A stretch of DNA of 64,000 bases from Levilactobacillus brevis ATCC 14869 = DSM 20054 (GTDB taxonomy: Bacteria > Bacillota > Bacilli > Lactobacillales > Lactobacillaceae). A program made the translations under genes and the position numbers. The notes under the pieces were generated by a model that made no database searches, was not told the DNA's origin, and saw only the letters and a program-made list of their open reading frames with translations. The DNA is taken from assembly GCF_001433855.1 (NCBI RefSeq), contig NZ_AZCP01000006.1, forward strand, positions 1-64,000, read 5' to 3'. Every line of letters starts with the position of its first letter. The stretch's first letter is position 1. Shown here in pieces: positions 24,211-33,282 of the stretch.

Positions 24211-25261
24211 GGTAAACCTCCTGTAAATTCTGATACATCGGTAACAGTAAGGTTAAGTAAGCGCCCACGACCATCACAGCGACCACCCCCAGTAAGATTG
24301 GTTGAACTAGTGCCAGTAGTCGTTCACTTCGCGCGACCAGCTCACGGTATTGCAGCTCACTATATGCTTGTAATTCTCGACCCAATTGTGCGTGTGTACT
24401 ACCTTTTTGAAGAAAGACGACTAATTGGGCCGGAATATACGGCTGCCCACGCAACCAGCGCAACGGCGACTGACCAGTCATTAATTTCAGCTCCAATGCC
24501 TGGGCTAACTGGCGTAACAGCGCCTTATCGGGTAACTGATTTAAAACGCGTAACATTTGTTTCACACTCAAGCCAGTTCTAATCAGTTGACTTAAATTGG
24601 CCGTCAGATAATAAGCATAATATGCCCGAACTAGTTGACCAACAAACGGAACTCGTAAATACAGCGTTGCCAGCCGTAACCGCGGCTGTCTATGCCACCA
24701 CTGCCAGGCTCCTACTAGTCCTAACAAACAGCTACCACCGAGTCCCAGCCAACCGTACCAACCTCCTTGATTGCCAATCGATTGGACCGCTAAGTCCCCC
24801 TGGAGCTGCGGTAAAATGCCCACCTTTAACGTCACAAATAGGCCGAGCATACTCACCAATAGCCCTAATGGATACATCAACAGTTGCTGAAAGCGACGAC
24901 GCTGAGTTGCTGCCAATCGTAAAAATTGGGCCGCTTGTTGTAAAGCCGGTTGTAGATCACCGTGGGCCAGCGTCAGTCTTAATTGAAAATACACATTGGC
25001 TTGTAAGTAAGGTGCCAACACGTCAATTAACGGTGTGCCTTGTTCCAATTGCTGTTCAATCGTGGCTAGGCTACGGGGAAATTCGCCGGCCACCGTTCGT
25101 AGAAACGCAATGGCTTGCTTCAAAGAAAAGCCACTGGCTAACTGATCCGCCAACAACTGGCAAAACCGGGCCTGTGTCGCCAATGACCACTTACCCGGTT
25201 TGGAAACTCGCCGCTGTTTTGGCTGTAATATGTCCAGACTGCGCTGCTGTTTCAAGTGCAT
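24203..25261 (-). CDS. comGB: Competence pseudopilus membrane platform protein ComGB
   Basis: A 352-residue GspF/PilC-type polytopic inner-membrane protein that anchors pilus assembly. Two GspF domains are visible (FCQLLADQLASGFSLKQAI and NLSQLIRTGLSVKQML) plus three main hydrophobic segments, including the C-terminal LGVVAVMVVGAYLTLLLPMY. The start at 25261 has AAGGTGG 5 bases upstream and lies 71 bases inside comGA, a common arrangement in this operon. Confidence 0.92.
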   Translation of the reverse strand: MHLKQQRSLDILQPKQRRVSKPGKWSLATQARFCQLLADQLASGFSLKQAIAFLRTVAGEFPRSLATIEQQLEQGTPLIDVLAPYLQANVYFQLRLTLAHGDLQPALQQAAQFLRLAATQRRRFQQLLMYPLGLLVSMLGLFVTLKVGILPQLQGDLAVQSIGNQGGWYGWLGLGGSCLLGLVGAWQWWHRQPRLRLATLYLRVPFVGQLVRAYYAYYLTANLSQLIRTGLSVKQMLRVLNQLPDKALLRQLAQALELKLMTGQSPLRWLRGQPYIPAQLVVFLQKGSTHAQLGRELQAYSELQYRELVARSERLLALVQPILLGVVAVMVVGAYLTLLLPMYQNLQEVYHD

Positions 25262-26156
25262 GCCGCCACCTTTCTGAAACGGTTGTCGTTTCTTGCCAAA
25301 GATCTGATTCAGTCAAGATATCCAACAAAACGGCCGGGCCCTGCTGGATGCGAGGAATTAGTCGCTGGTAGCAAGCGGCCGTTAAGACTTGTTGTAACTG
25401 TGTGGCATCTACTCCGAGATCTAGTAATCGATTCACCGTTCCAGCGGCACTTTTAGCATGAACCGTACTCAAAACTAAGTGACCACTCAACGCTGCACGA
25501 ACCGCAGCCTGTGCCGTCACGGCGTCCCGAATTTCACCAATGATAAATGCATCCGGGCGATGACGTAAGCCAACCTTAATCAGGGTATCATAGGCCATAC
25601 CAGCAGCTTCATTGACTTGTAATTGAATAAATTGCGGTTCCTTGATCTCCACTGGGTCTTCAATCGCTAGGACGACCGCTGTCGCAGCTAGCTTTTGCGC
25701 TGTTGTGTACATGGTGGTTGTTTTTCCCGCACCTGTGGGCCCGGAAAATAACATTAACCCGCGTTGTTGCGCCAATTGCTGTAGAACTCCGGCCTGTTGT
25801 GGTACTAAATAGGCATTTTGCGTCTGCTGATAAGCGTAAATTAACCGGATTACGAGTGACTCCTGATGCGCATAATCCCCAACGGTTGAGAACCGCAACT
25901 CGACTGGGTATGGCTTATGCCAGGTCAGTGCGCCTACCTGTGGCCGGCGACGCTCACTAACCGTCATATTGGCATGAAATTTGAAGTAAGCAATTAGTTG
26001 TTCCCCCACAGTCCGCGTCACGGTTTGCCACGTCACTACTCCCGTGACGCAACGTAAGCGAATTTGGAGTCCTGCTTTCACAGGCAAAACGTAAAGATCA
26101 CTTGCGCGCTGCTCAATTGCCGTCGCAATCATTTGTTCAATCAACGTGTCGATCAA
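25191..26156 (-). CDS. comGA: Competence pseudopilus assembly ATPase ComGA
   Basis: A 321-residue GspE/PilB-family ATPase that powers pseudopilus extension at the cell membrane. Walker A is GPTGAGKTT at 139-147. An Asp-box VVLAIEDPVEIKEPQF and Walker B-like DAFIIGEIRD follow, then a His-box HLVLSTVHAKSA. The N-terminal domain is short, as is usual for ComGA. The start is TTG 26156, with GGAGGTGA about 7 bases upstream; no ATG or GTG fits. It is the first gene of comGA-GG. No convincing ComX/SigH box is visible upstream. Confidence 0.93.
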   Translation of the reverse strand: MIDTLIEQMIATAIEQRASDLYVLPVKAGLQIRLRCVTGVVTWQTVTRTVGEQLIAYFKFHANMTVSERRRPQVGALTWHKPYPVELRFSTVGDYAHQESLVIRLIYAYQQTQNAYLVPQQAGVLQQLAQQRGLMLFSGPTGAGKTTTMYTTAQKLAATAVVLAIEDPVEIKEPQFIQLQVNEAAGMAYDTLIKVGLRHRPDAFIIGEIRDAVTAQAAVRAALSGHLVLSTVHAKSAAGTVNRLLDLGVDATQLQQVLTAACYQRLIPRIQQGPAVLLDILTESDLWQETTTVSERWRHALETAAQSGHITAKTAASFQTG

Positions 26157-26220
26157 TCTGCCTCACCTCCGGGTGCTTTTAGTTATCTCCGCAATCGCCA
26201 TCGGTTAGCATTAAAATGCG

Positions 26221-26252
26221 TGAAAAAAAAGAGACCCGCAGGCCTCTTTTTC
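26221..26252 (-). terminator. Terminator of yebC
   Basis: On the minus strand AAAGAGGCC / GGTCTCTTT with a small loop is followed by a T-run. It separates yebC from comGA. Confidence 0.8.
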
Positions 26253-26260
26253 CTCAAATC

Positions 26261-26998
26261 TTATTCAACACCTTCAGGCAACACCGCTGCTTCATAAATA
26301 TCTGAAACATCATCGTTGTCTTCAAGTTCGTCAATTAAACCTTGGTATTGAGAAGCCTTAGCTTCTGGAACTTCGGTCGTGTTTTGTGGGAACATCCGCG
26401 CTTCAGCCGTGTCCAAGGAATAACCCTTTTCTTGTAAAGCATCACGCACAGCCGTAACTGATGAAGGATCCGTATAGATCTTAAATGCGTCATCAGTCGT
26501 TTCCATGTCGTCTGCCCCGGCGTCAAGTGCGTCCATCAACATCGTATCTTCATCCGTATCGAGGTCTTCACGGAGGATCACAATGTAACCCTTCCGATCA
26601 AACATGTATGAAACGGACCCTGCTGCACCCAGTGAGCCACCATGGTGCGTGAAGGCAGAACGGATAGCAGCCGCCGTCCGGTTCTTGTTATCCGTTAAGG
26701 CAGCAACCATGATTGCTGTCCCGGCTGGACCATAACCTTCGTAGGTGATTTCTTCGAACTTAGCGCCACCAACACCAGAAGCTTTATCTAAAGCCCGCTT
26801 GATGTTTTCTTTAGGCATGTTAGCTGCCCGCGCCTTGTCCATTTCCAAACGAAGTTGAGGGTTACCGTCGGGATCAGGACCACCTGCTTTTGCAGCTTGG
26901 TACAAATCACGTGAGATTTTTTGGAAAATTTTTCCACGTTTTGCATCCTGAGCATTTTTCCGGCCCTGGATGTTATGCCATTTAGAATGTCCTGACAT
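26261..26998 (-). CDS. yebC: YebC/PmpR family transcription or translation factor
   Basis: A 245-residue member of the TACO1/YebC family, which binds DNA as a regulator and, in recent work on the family, helps ribosomes at proline stretches. The N-terminus [20 protein letters not shown] is diagnostic. The [14 protein letters not shown] segment and an acidic C-terminal domain complete the usual length. GAGG sits upstream of the ATG. It is a single gene ahead of comG. Confidence 0.95.
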   Translation of the reverse strand: MSGHSKWHNIQGRKNAQDAKRGKIFQKISRDLYQAAKAGGPDPDGNPQLRLEMDKARAANMPKENIKRALDKASGVGGAKFEEITYEGYGPAGTAIMVAALTDNKNRTAAAIRSAFTHHGGSLGAAGSVSYMFDRKGYIVILREDLDTDEDTMLMDALDAGADDMETTDDAFKIYTDPSSVTAVRDALQEKGYSLDTAEARMFPQNTTEVPEAKASQYQGLIDELEDNDDVSDIYEAAVLPEGVE

Positions 26999-26999
26999 C

Positions 27000-27276
27000 G
27001 TAACTCCTCTTTTCTAAAATTTATTCGAATATCCGTATAAAACAGACACTGTTTATATTAGCACTTACTCAACATTCATTCAATTACTAGGCCCATAAAT
27101 TCGCTATTCATTTAAAATGTATAAATTTTTATAGATTTACCGTGTTATACGGACGTTACCGCTTTCATATACGAATAATCAGTGTATAAAAATAGATATA
27201 TCAAAATAAAACTTGTATAAATACGCACTATCTATTATACTCGTTAGCAATAACAAAATTATTGAGGAGCTATTAT
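27000..27276 (+). promoter_or_regulatory. AT-rich control region of the ABC importer with four GTATAAA repeats
   Basis: A consensus-spaced promoter TTGTAT (27213-27218), 17 bases, TATACT (27236-27241) drives the transporter. The 7-mer GTATAAA occurs on the plus strand at 27035-27041, 27119-27125, 27184-27190 and 27215-27221; the last overlaps the -35 box. This looks like an operator array. An ArgR-type or other amino-acid-responsive repressor is a guess. The opposite strand must also hold the yebC promoter. Confidence 0.5.
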
Positions 27277-28755
27277 ATGAAAAAACACGTCATTTTAGTC
27301 CTTGCGTTACTATTGACGATGGTATTTGGCATGAGCACACTGACCACGAGTACGGCGCATGCAGCCACCGACAGTTCACTAACCAAGGTTCAAAAAAAGG
27401 GGACGTTGGTCATGGGGACCTCCCCTGACTACCCACCTTATGAATTTCAAGCTACTGTTCACGGCAAGACTAAGATTGTTGGAATGGACGTGGCAGTTGG
27501 TGAGAAGATTGCTAAGGATTTAGGCGTTAAGTTGGTCGTTAAATCCATGTCCTTTGACTCTTTACTCGTGGCTTTACAAACAGGTAAAGTGGATATGGTA
27601 ATCTCCGGGATGAACCCCACCGCCGCTCGGAAAAAAAGCGTTGATTTCACCCACACCTACTATCAGGGTGGCTATAGTATCGTCATCAACAAGAACGATA
27701 AGGGCATCTATAAAAATAAAGATTCCTTTGTCGGTAAGACCATCGGGGCCCAGACTGGTTCAACGATGTATAACGAATCTAAAAAGCAAACCTCAGGCAC
27801 AACCGTTAAAGGTATGACGTCCGTTTCCGACCTCATTTTGGCCCTGCAAAGTCATAAGATCCAAGGGGTCGCCATGGAAAAGCCATCAGCTCAAGCCTAC
27901 GTTGCAAACAACAAAGAACTGGCGGCGATTCCCAGCGATTTCAATCTAAATGCTTCTGATACGAGTGCCGCGGTCGCCTTCAAGAAAGGCTCATCAGCCC
28001 TCGTTCACGCAGCCAACAAATCTGTTGACCAGATTAAAACACAAAATCTAGTCAACAAAACTTACTTGCCAGCGGCTGGTAAGTATTTAAAAACTAATAC
28101 TGTCAACACCAGTATGTGGCACTATTGGAAGGCTTTTCTAACTGGGGTTGAATATACGTTAATTATCACCGTTTGCTCCGTCTTCTTTGGCTTCATTCTC
28201 GGGGTCTTACTCGCACTTGCCCGGATGGGTCAAGGTGGCGTCTTCCGGACCGGCTTACGTTGGTTAGCAACGGCTTACGTCGAATTTATTCGGGGAACAC
28301 CAATGATGGTCCAGGTCATGTTCGTCTACTTTGGTTTAGGCCTCATCGTCAATTTGCCTGCACTGACCTCGGGGATTATCGCCATCTCCCTTAACTCTGG
28401 TGCCTACGTTGCTGAATACATTCGAGGAGGCATTAATTCCGTTGACGCTGGCCAGACTGAAGCTGCTCGTAGCTTAGGGATGTCCAGTGGCGCCACAATG
28501 CGTTACGTTATCTTGCCCCAGGCATTGAAGAATATCTGGCCATCATTGGGAAACGAGTTTATTACCTTAATCAAGGACAGTTCGATCGTTTCAATCATCG
28601 GGGTCTCCGAATTGATCTTCCAAAGCAATATTGTTCGGTCTGATACTTACCGTGGTGTTGCCCCAATTGCCGTTATCATGGTCCTTTACTTCATCTTGAC
28701 CTTTACGGCTTCGCGAATTTTGAATTACTTCGAAAGGAGAATGCAACATGACTAA
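27277..28755 (+). CDS. Glutamine-type ABC importer: substrate-binding protein fused to permease (GlnP type)
   Basis: A 492-residue fusion. The signal sequence covers residues 1-31 (core [15 protein letters not shown]). A family 3 substrate-binding domain runs over about 35-275 ([40 protein letters not shown]). The permease domain is residues about 285-490 with the EAA loop [23 protein letters not shown]. Fused binding protein and permease is the GlnP layout of lactic acid bacteria for glutamine/glutamate uptake. I chose ATG 27277, with GAGGAG 8 bases upstream. The last bases overlap the ATPase gene. Substrate is inferred from layout. Confidence 0.88.
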   Translation: MKKHVILVLALLLTMVFGMSTLTTSTAHAATDSSLTKVQKKGTLVMGTSPDYPPYEFQATVHGKTKIVGMDVAVGEKIAKDLGVKLVVKSMSFDSLLVALQTGKVDMVISGMNPTAARKKSVDFTHTYYQGGYSIVINKNDKGIYKNKDSFVGKTIGAQTGSTMYNESKKQTSGTTVKGMTSVSDLILALQSHKIQGVAMEKPSAQAYVANNKELAAIPSDFNLNASDTSAAVAFKKGSSALVHAANKSVDQIKTQNLVNKTYLPAAGKYLKTNTVNTSMWHYWKAFLTGVEYTLIITVCSVFFGFILGVLLALARMGQGGVFRTGLRWLATAYVEFIRGTPMMVQVMFVYFGLGLIVNLPALTSGIIAISLNSGAYVAEYIRGGINSVDAGQTEAARSLGMSSGATMRYVILPQALKNIWPSLGNEFITLIKDSSIVSIIGVSELIFQSNIVRSDTYRGVAPIAVIMVLYFILTFTASRILNYFERRMQHD

Positions 28756-29488
28756 ACCAATTATTGAGGTTAAAAACCTAGCTAAAAACTTTGGCAAAAA
28801 CACGGTTTTAAAGGATATCACTGAAGACGTGATGCCTGGTCAAGTTATCGTGGTTATCGGCCCGTCTGGTAGTGGTAAATCAACCTTTCTTCGCTGTCTC
28901 AATCTCCTTGAAACACCAACCAGTGGTGAAGTCGCCTTTACCGGTGAAAATCTAACGACCTTAGATGCCAAACGAGTCAATGAACTCCGCGAACAAATGG
29001 GAATGGTCTTCCAAGGCTTTAACCTCTTCCCTAACATGAGCGTTCTCGAAAATATTAAGCTGGCACCCATGAAAGTCAAAGGTGTGGATGACAAGACCGC
29101 AACCCAACGAGCCCATGAACTTTTACAACAAGTTAATCTGGATGATCATGCCGACGCCTTCCCTAACAGCTTATCTGGTGGTCAAGCACAACGGGTTGCT
29201 ATTGCCCGTGCGCTTGCGATGGACCCCAAAGTCATGCTCTTCGATGAACCTACTTCCGCACTTGACCCTGAAATGGTTGGCGAAGTACTCAATGTCATGC
29301 AAGATTTAGCGAATCAAGGAATGACGATGGTGGTCGTCACCCATGAAATGGGGTTTGCTAAATCCGTTGCCGATCAAGTCTGGTTCATGGCTGACGGCTA
29401 CATCCAAGAAACGAATACCCCGGATGAGTTCTTTAGTCATCCCCAAACCGAACGTGCTCAAGATTTTCTATCAAAAATTTTAATTTAA
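28748..29488 (+). CDS. Amino acid ABC transporter ATP-binding protein (GlnQ type)
   Basis: A 246-residue ATPase. Walker A is GPSGSGKS. The Q-loop follows at [11 protein letters not shown]. The signature is LSGGQAQR, Walker B is [14 protein letters not shown], and the switch histidine is in VVTHEMG. It powers the fused importer encoded just upstream, whose stop overlaps its ATG by 8 bases. The AGGAG ribosome-binding site lies inside the upstream gene. A bidirectional terminator follows. Confidence 0.95.
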   Translation: MTKPIIEVKNLAKNFGKNTVLKDITEDVMPGQVIVVIGPSGSGKSTFLRCLNLLETPTSGEVAFTGENLTTLDAKRVNELREQMGMVFQGFNLFPNMSVLENIKLAPMKVKGVDDKTATQRAHELLQQVNLDDHADAFPNSLSGGQAQRVAIARALAMDPKVMLFDEPTSALDPEMVGEVLNVMQDLANQGMTMVVVTHEMGFAKSVADQVWFMADGYIQETNTPDEFFSHPQTERAQDFLSKILI

Positions 29489-29532
29489 AAAAAGCCACAC
29501 AATTAGGAATTAACCCGATTGTGTGGCTTTTC
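29489..29532. terminator. Bidirectional terminator between the ABC importer and the convergent membrane gene
   Basis: The stem AAAAGCCACACAAT / ATTGTGTGGCTTTT has A- and T-runs on both sides. Confidence 0.9.
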
Positions 29533-29544
29533 TATTCACATCAT

Positions 29545-30372
29545 TTAGGCGTTGCGGAATGTGCGATGACCCAGTAATACAACCAAGCCAACAATTATTT
29601 CTGCGATACCCATAAAAATAATGACAGCCAACCCATTATGCCCAATCGTGGTGAGCAATGCGGCCACCGTTTGACTAGAACTGGTTACCACTAACGGTAA
29701 CCCAACATAGCTCACCGCACCGGCTATAGTTGTCAACAGCCCGCCTAACGTTAATCCTGGCCCCAGACTAGCAAAAACGTGGTGAACACTTAACGCGTAA
29801 AAGAACGTCACGACTAGAAGTAATAACGTCGCAATCATCACCCACAAATTCACCTTCTGAGCGAATTGAATTTTTATTGCCGCCTGCTTCATCGCCGGGG
29901 TACCAAATGCCGCCTTAGCCAATTTTCCAGCCTGTTTCGCTATACGACTAATCACCCGATTAGAGGCCGTGGTGCCCATGGTAACCGCCTGACTACTAAC
30001 CGCACTCGATAAATCAGTGTCATCCACTGATGTCGTGGGTGTTTGCCCATACAATTGAGCGACGCCCATCGCCAAGTACGGTTGCGCCAGGCTAGTCGTA
30101 ATCGGTGACCCGGAGATCCCGTAACTTTGCAATTCATCATTTAATTGATTAATTACCTTTTCCCCGGTTGTGGAACGAGAAACAACGCCGGCTGTGTACG
30201 TGGCATTAAAGACGGTCATTCTTAGACCAACCGTTAGAGTCAACAATAAAACTAGAACAGCTAACCACCGAGCTAACGCCGGGCGCCGTTGATAAGGGCT
30301 CACCGATTGGGTTTCTTGTATCTCTGGTTCTTCAGTGGCATGATACCGTGCCATTCGACTATTGGCGCTCAC
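29545..30372 (-). CDS. Uncharacterised membrane protein with four predicted helices
   Basis: A 275-residue protein I do not recognise. Residues 1-33 are polar. A first helix lies at about 34-53 (LARWLAVLVLLLTLTVGL), then an external region of about 120 residues. Three more helices follow near 176-195, 208-232 and 245-268, and the protein ends in a short RTFRNA tail. The external part lacks cysteines. I set the start at GTG 30372, with GGGAGG 7 bases upstream; the ATG five codons earlier overlaps that site. It is a single gene between convergent glnQ and upstream ccpA. The layout (large loop after helix 1) hints at a sensor or envelope protein, without proof. Confidence 0.75.
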   Translation of the reverse strand: MSANSRMARYHATEEPEIQETQSVSPYQRRPALARWLAVLVLLLTLTVGLRMTVFNATYTAGVVSRSTTGEKVINQLNDELQSYGISGSPITTSLAQPYLAMGVAQLYGQTPTTSVDDTDLSSAVSSQAVTMGTTASNRVISRIAKQAGKLAKAAFGTPAMKQAAIKIQFAQKVNLWVMIATLLLLVVTFFYALSVHHVFASLGPGLTLGGLLTTIAGAVSYVGLPLVVTSSSQTVAALLTTIGHNGLAVIIFMGIAEIIVGLVVLLGHRTFRNA

Positions 30373-30488
30373 TCCAGCACCTCCCATAAAGCAATTTCAT
30401 TGTTTTCATTTTAGCACATCACCATTTTATCTGGGTTAAACTGACCTTAACCGTCTCTAACCTTAACCTTTTCCCAATTTTTGCCAAA

Positions 30489-30515
30489 ATAAAAGGCACC
30501 GGTCCCCCGGTGCCT
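30489..30515 (-). terminator. Terminator of ccpA
   Basis: On the minus strand AGGCACCGG-GGGA-CCGGTGCCT is followed by TTTATTTT. Confidence 0.88.
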
Positions 30516-30520
30516 AGATA

Positions 30521-31522
30521 TCACTTCGTTGAGCTACGCTTCATTAACCCATAAGGTAAGATAACCGTGTTTTCCTCAACTGTTTCATTATTCATCAGCT
30601 TCGTCAGCAACCGCATTGCCACCGCACCAATATCGTACAGTGGTTGTGTGATTGAGCTCATCTTGGGCCGAACCAGTTCCGTTAGCTTGGTATCGTTACT
30701 GGTAATCACTTCAAACTCACCAGGAACATCAACCCCAGCATCGGTCAGACCGTTCATTACCCCTGCAGCCAATTCATCATCACCCACAAATGCTGCCGTT
30801 GCACCCGCAGCATTCAAGGCTGGTTCTAGTGATTGACCCGCTTTATAGGTATAGTCAGTTTCAAAGACTAACTTTTCATCATAGGTAATCCCAGCATCTT
30901 TCAATGCCTTCTTATAACCCTTTAACCGGTAATCATGATTGATGGCCTGATCCATTGGGCCAGAAACGAAGGCGACTTTTTTATTGCCGTGATCAATCAA
31001 GTTTTTAACGGCTTCTGCCACCGCCGCAACGTAATCAATGTTAACGCTTGGTTGGGCCTTTTCAGCATCCACGGAACCAGCCAATACAACTGGTGCCTTA
31101 GAACGCTTGAATTCTTCACGCAATTCGTCCGTAACCTGATTACCCATAAAGATAATCCCGTCAACTTGCTTAGCCATCAAGGTATTGAGCACTTGAACTT
31201 CTTTGCCACCATTTTCATCAGAGTTCGTCAAAATGATATTATACTTGTACATCATCGCAATATCATCAATTCCTCGCGCTAATGAAGAGAAATAGGCGTT
31301 CGTCACGTCAGGAATAATTACTCCCACCGTGGTCGTTTTCTTGCTGGCTAATCCACGTGCAACGGCGTTAGGCCGGTAGTCCAACCGATCAATAACTTCT
31401 AAAACCTTTTTCCGTGTGGCCGGTTCGACATTCGGATTGCCATTAACGACCCGGGAGACGGTAGCCATTGAAACTGCCGCTTCACGGGCCACATCGTAAA
31501 TTGTTACAGTTTGTTTTTCCAT
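30521..31522 (-). CDS. ccpA: Catabolite control protein A
   Basis: A 333-residue LacI/GalR regulator that, with HPr-Ser-P, binds cre sites and mediates carbon catabolite control. The helix-turn-helix and hinge are at residues 5-60 (TIYDVAREAAVSMATVSRVV and RPNAVARGLA). The core matches CcpA (NTLMAKQVDGIIFMG, the DYRLKGYKKAL loop and the terminal LPYGLMKR). The start is ATG 31522, with AAAGGG upstream; 13 further codons are open but would add a tail not seen in the family. It is divergent from pepQ, with a perfect cre between them, the standard lactobacillar arrangement. Confidence 0.97.
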   Translation of the reverse strand: MEKQTVTIYDVAREAAVSMATVSRVVNGNPNVEPATRKKVLEVIDRLDYRPNAVARGLASKKTTTVGVIIPDVTNAYFSSLARGIDDIAMMYKYNIILTNSDENGGKEVQVLNTLMAKQVDGIIFMGNQVTDELREEFKRSKAPVVLAGSVDAEKAQPSVNIDYVAAVAEAVKNLIDHGNKKVAFVSGPMDQAINHDYRLKGYKKALKDAGITYDEKLVFETDYTYKAGQSLEPALNAAGATAAFVGDDELAAGVMNGLTDAGVDVPGEFEVITSNDTKLTELVRPKMSSITQPLYDIGAVAMRLLTKLMNNETVEENTVILPYGLMKRSSTK

Positions 31523-31582
31523 AGCGATAGCCCTTTCTTCCTTGTTTTGATTTGTTTTCATCCGTTTTCAAGCAACTTGACC

Positions 31583-31611
31583 AGTATACAGAACCTCGCC
31601 GATTCGCGCAA
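31583..31611 (-). promoter_or_regulatory. Promoter of ccpA
   Basis: On the minus strand TTGCGC (31606-31611), 17 bases, TATACT (31583-31588). The cre site begins 3 bases upstream of the -35 box. Confidence 0.7.
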
Positions 31612-31614
31612 CAT

Positions 31615-31628
31615 TGAAAACGTTTTCA
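31615..31628. promoter_or_regulatory. Perfect cre site between ccpA and pepQ
   Basis: TGAAAACGTTTTCA is fully palindromic and fits the cre consensus TGWAANCGNTNWCA at each position. It borders the ccpA -35 box and lies some 50 bases upstream of the pepQ promoter, so CcpA probably acts on both. Confidence 0.9.
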
Positions 31629-31679
31629 AATCAAAGAATACCTTAATTTCATAGAATTTTCAAGCCAGATTGCTGCATA

Positions 31680-31688
31680 TGGTATAAT
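31680..31688 (+). promoter_or_regulatory. Extended -10 promoter of pepQ
   Basis: TGG-TATAAT is an extended -10 element with no good -35 box, 29 bases before the pepQ ATG. Confidence 0.65.
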
Positions 31689-31716
31689 TAAAGTACTTTT
31701 TGAAGGGGTGAATTGA

Positions 31717-32814
31717 ATGACGAAACTTGAACAAATCCAGCAATGGACCGCACAACACCACGCTAGTATGACTTATCTGAGCAATCCCAAGACCATCGAG
31801 TACCTGACGGGCTTTGGGAGCGACCCAATCGAACGGGTTCTGGCCTTAGTCGTCTTCCCCGACCAAGACCCCTTTATCTTTGCGCCAGCTCTTGAAGTCG
31901 AAGTCATCAAAGAAACGGGATGGCAATTCCCAGTCATTGGTTACCTGGATCATGAAAATCCTTGGGCCATGATTGCGGACCAAGTTAAGCAACGCCACGT
32001 AAACCCAGAACACGTGGCCATTGAAAAGGGTCAACTACAAGTTGCCCGGATGGAAGCCCTCGCAGCGCAGTTTAGTGCACCTAGCTTTGACCTTGACATC
32101 ACCAGTTTCATTGAACACATGCGCTTGATTAAGTCTGCCGATGAAATCAAGAAGTTGGAAATTGCCGGTAAGTGGGATGACTTTGCCTTTGAACATGGCT
32201 TTGCAGCCGTGAAGGCCGGTAAAACGGAGCAATCAGCCGTTGCCGAGTTGCAGTACGCTTTGATGAAGGAAGGCATTATGGAAATGTCTTTCGGTAGCCT
32301 CGTTCAGGCCGGTGCCCACGCCGCTGAACCGCATGGTGCCACTAACGATACCAAATTTCAAAACAATGAACTGGTCCTATTCGATTTAGGGACGGTCTAT
32401 GACGGTTACATTTCTGATGCGTCACGAACCGTTGCTTTGGGGACACCAAGTGCTAAAGAAAAGGAAATCTACGACGTCTGTCTGGAAGCCCAATTAACCG
32501 CACAAGCCGCCGTTAAACCAGGGATGACTGCCGCTGAGCTGGATAAAATTGCTCGCGACATCATTACCAAGGCGGGTTATGGGGAATACTTTATTCACCG
32601 GCTCGGTCATGGCATGGGTATGAGTGATCATGAATTTCCTTCCATTATGGCGGGAAATGACTTGGTTCTGGAACCAGGCATGTGCTTCTCCATTGAACCA
32701 GGCATCTACATTCCTGGCGTTGCTGGAGTACGGATCGAAGATTGTGTTCACGTTACCGCTGATGGTAGCTTACCCTTTACACACACGTCAAAGGAACTCA
32801 CTTACGTGGGATAA
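31717..32814 (+). CDS. pepQ: Xaa-Pro dipeptidase (prolidase)
   Basis: A 365-residue M24 metallopeptidase that cleaves X-Pro dipeptides, the last step of proline-peptide use. The N-terminal creatinase-like domain spans about 1-125. The catalytic pita-bread fold has the metal ligands in order: Asp in LFDLGTVYDGY, Asp in SDASRT, His in HRLGHGMGMSDHE, Glu in SIEPGIYIPG and Glu in VRIEDCVHV. AAGGGG lies 7 bases upstream of the ATG. The pairing with ccpA and the shared cre site mean catabolite control is likely. Confidence 0.96.
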   Translation: MTKLEQIQQWTAQHHASMTYLSNPKTIEYLTGFGSDPIERVLALVVFPDQDPFIFAPALEVEVIKETGWQFPVIGYLDHENPWAMIADQVKQRHVNPEHVAIEKGQLQVARMEALAAQFSAPSFDLDITSFIEHMRLIKSADEIKKLEIAGKWDDFAFEHGFAAVKAGKTEQSAVAELQYALMKEGIMEMSFGSLVQAGAHAAEPHGATNDTKFQNNELVLFDLGTVYDGYISDASRTVALGTPSAKEKEIYDVCLEAQLTAQAAVKPGMTAAELDKIARDIITKAGYGEYFIHRLGHGMGMSDHEFPSIMAGNDLVLEPGMCFSIEPGIYIPGVAGVRIEDCVHVTADGSLPFTHTSKELTYVG

Positions 32815-32820
32815 TCCTTT

Positions 32821-32847
32821 AAAGGACTGGTTAACCAGTCCTTTTTA
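32821..32847 (+). terminator. Terminator of pepQ
   Basis: The perfect palindrome AAAGGACTGG-TTAA-CCAGTCCTTT is followed by a T-run. Confidence 0.9.
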
Positions 32848-32858
32848 TTTTGGGCAAT

Positions 32859-32889
32859 AAAAAAGGGATTAACCGACTCGTTAATCCCG
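32859..32889 (-). terminator. Terminator of the YtxH-like/DUF948 pair
   Basis: On the minus strand GGGATTAAC / GTTAATCCC with a 6-base loop is followed by six T residues. Confidence 0.88.
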
Positions 32890-32898
32890 CAATCATGC

Positions 32899-33261
32899 TT
32901 ATTCAACTGGCTTTTCTGGCACATCATCAGCACTAGGTGTCGCTGCATCGGCCGTTGCCGTTGCTTCATCGCTACTCAAGACAATATCGTCATCCGCATC
33001 AGCGGCCGTTTCATCACTAGCGGCATCATGCCAAGCCGGTGCATCTGCTTTGTTAGCCAAGCGTTCGTCCAAGGCTTCCTTAAAATCGTCAGCAGCGTCA
33101 GCAGCATAAAAGGCGTAATCAATGGCCCGATCCTTTAAGGCATTGTAACGGTCACGCGCGGCGTCCTTTAAGGCTTCGCGTTGTTCCAAATCTAAGGCGT
33201 GATAAGCCGCATAGGCTGCCCCACCCAATACCAATCCTGCCAATAACTTGTGTTTTGCCAT
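32899..33261 (-). CDS. Small YtxH-like envelope protein with acidic tail
   Basis: A 120-residue protein. A short hydrophobic N-terminal segment (LLAGLVLGGAAYAAYHAL, 6-23) could be a single membrane anchor. An amphipathic, charged helix over about 25-75 (LEQREALKDAARDRYNALKDRA) follows, and the last 50 residues are acidic and Ala/Asp-rich. The layout matches YtxH-type general stress proteins. It lies 21 bases downstream of the DUF948 gene, a pairing seen often in Firmicutes. AAGGGAAG precedes the ATG. Function unknown. Confidence 0.7.
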   Translation of the reverse strand: MAKHKLLAGLVLGGAAYAAYHALDLEQREALKDAARDRYNALKDRAIDYAFYAADAADDFKEALDERLANKADAPAWHDAASDETAADADDDIVLSSDEATATADAATPSADDVPEKPVE

Positions 33262-33282
33262 ATTGATGACTTCCCTTCGTGA

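Noticed and set aside
24622-25371. 249-codon plus-strand open frame opposite comGB/comGA
   Set aside because: The minus strand encodes clear GspF and GspE proteins; the antisense frame has no family features or Shine-Dalgarno sequence.
27170-27177. TACGAATA, resembling the ComX (cin) box
   Set aside because: It is on the plus strand in front of an ABC importer, not comG, and nearby TATTCG/GTATA-rich sequence makes chance likely.
31550-31572. Second cre-like sequence close to the ccpA start
   Set aside because: Only one half (GAAAACG) matches; the other half fails the consensus at several positions.
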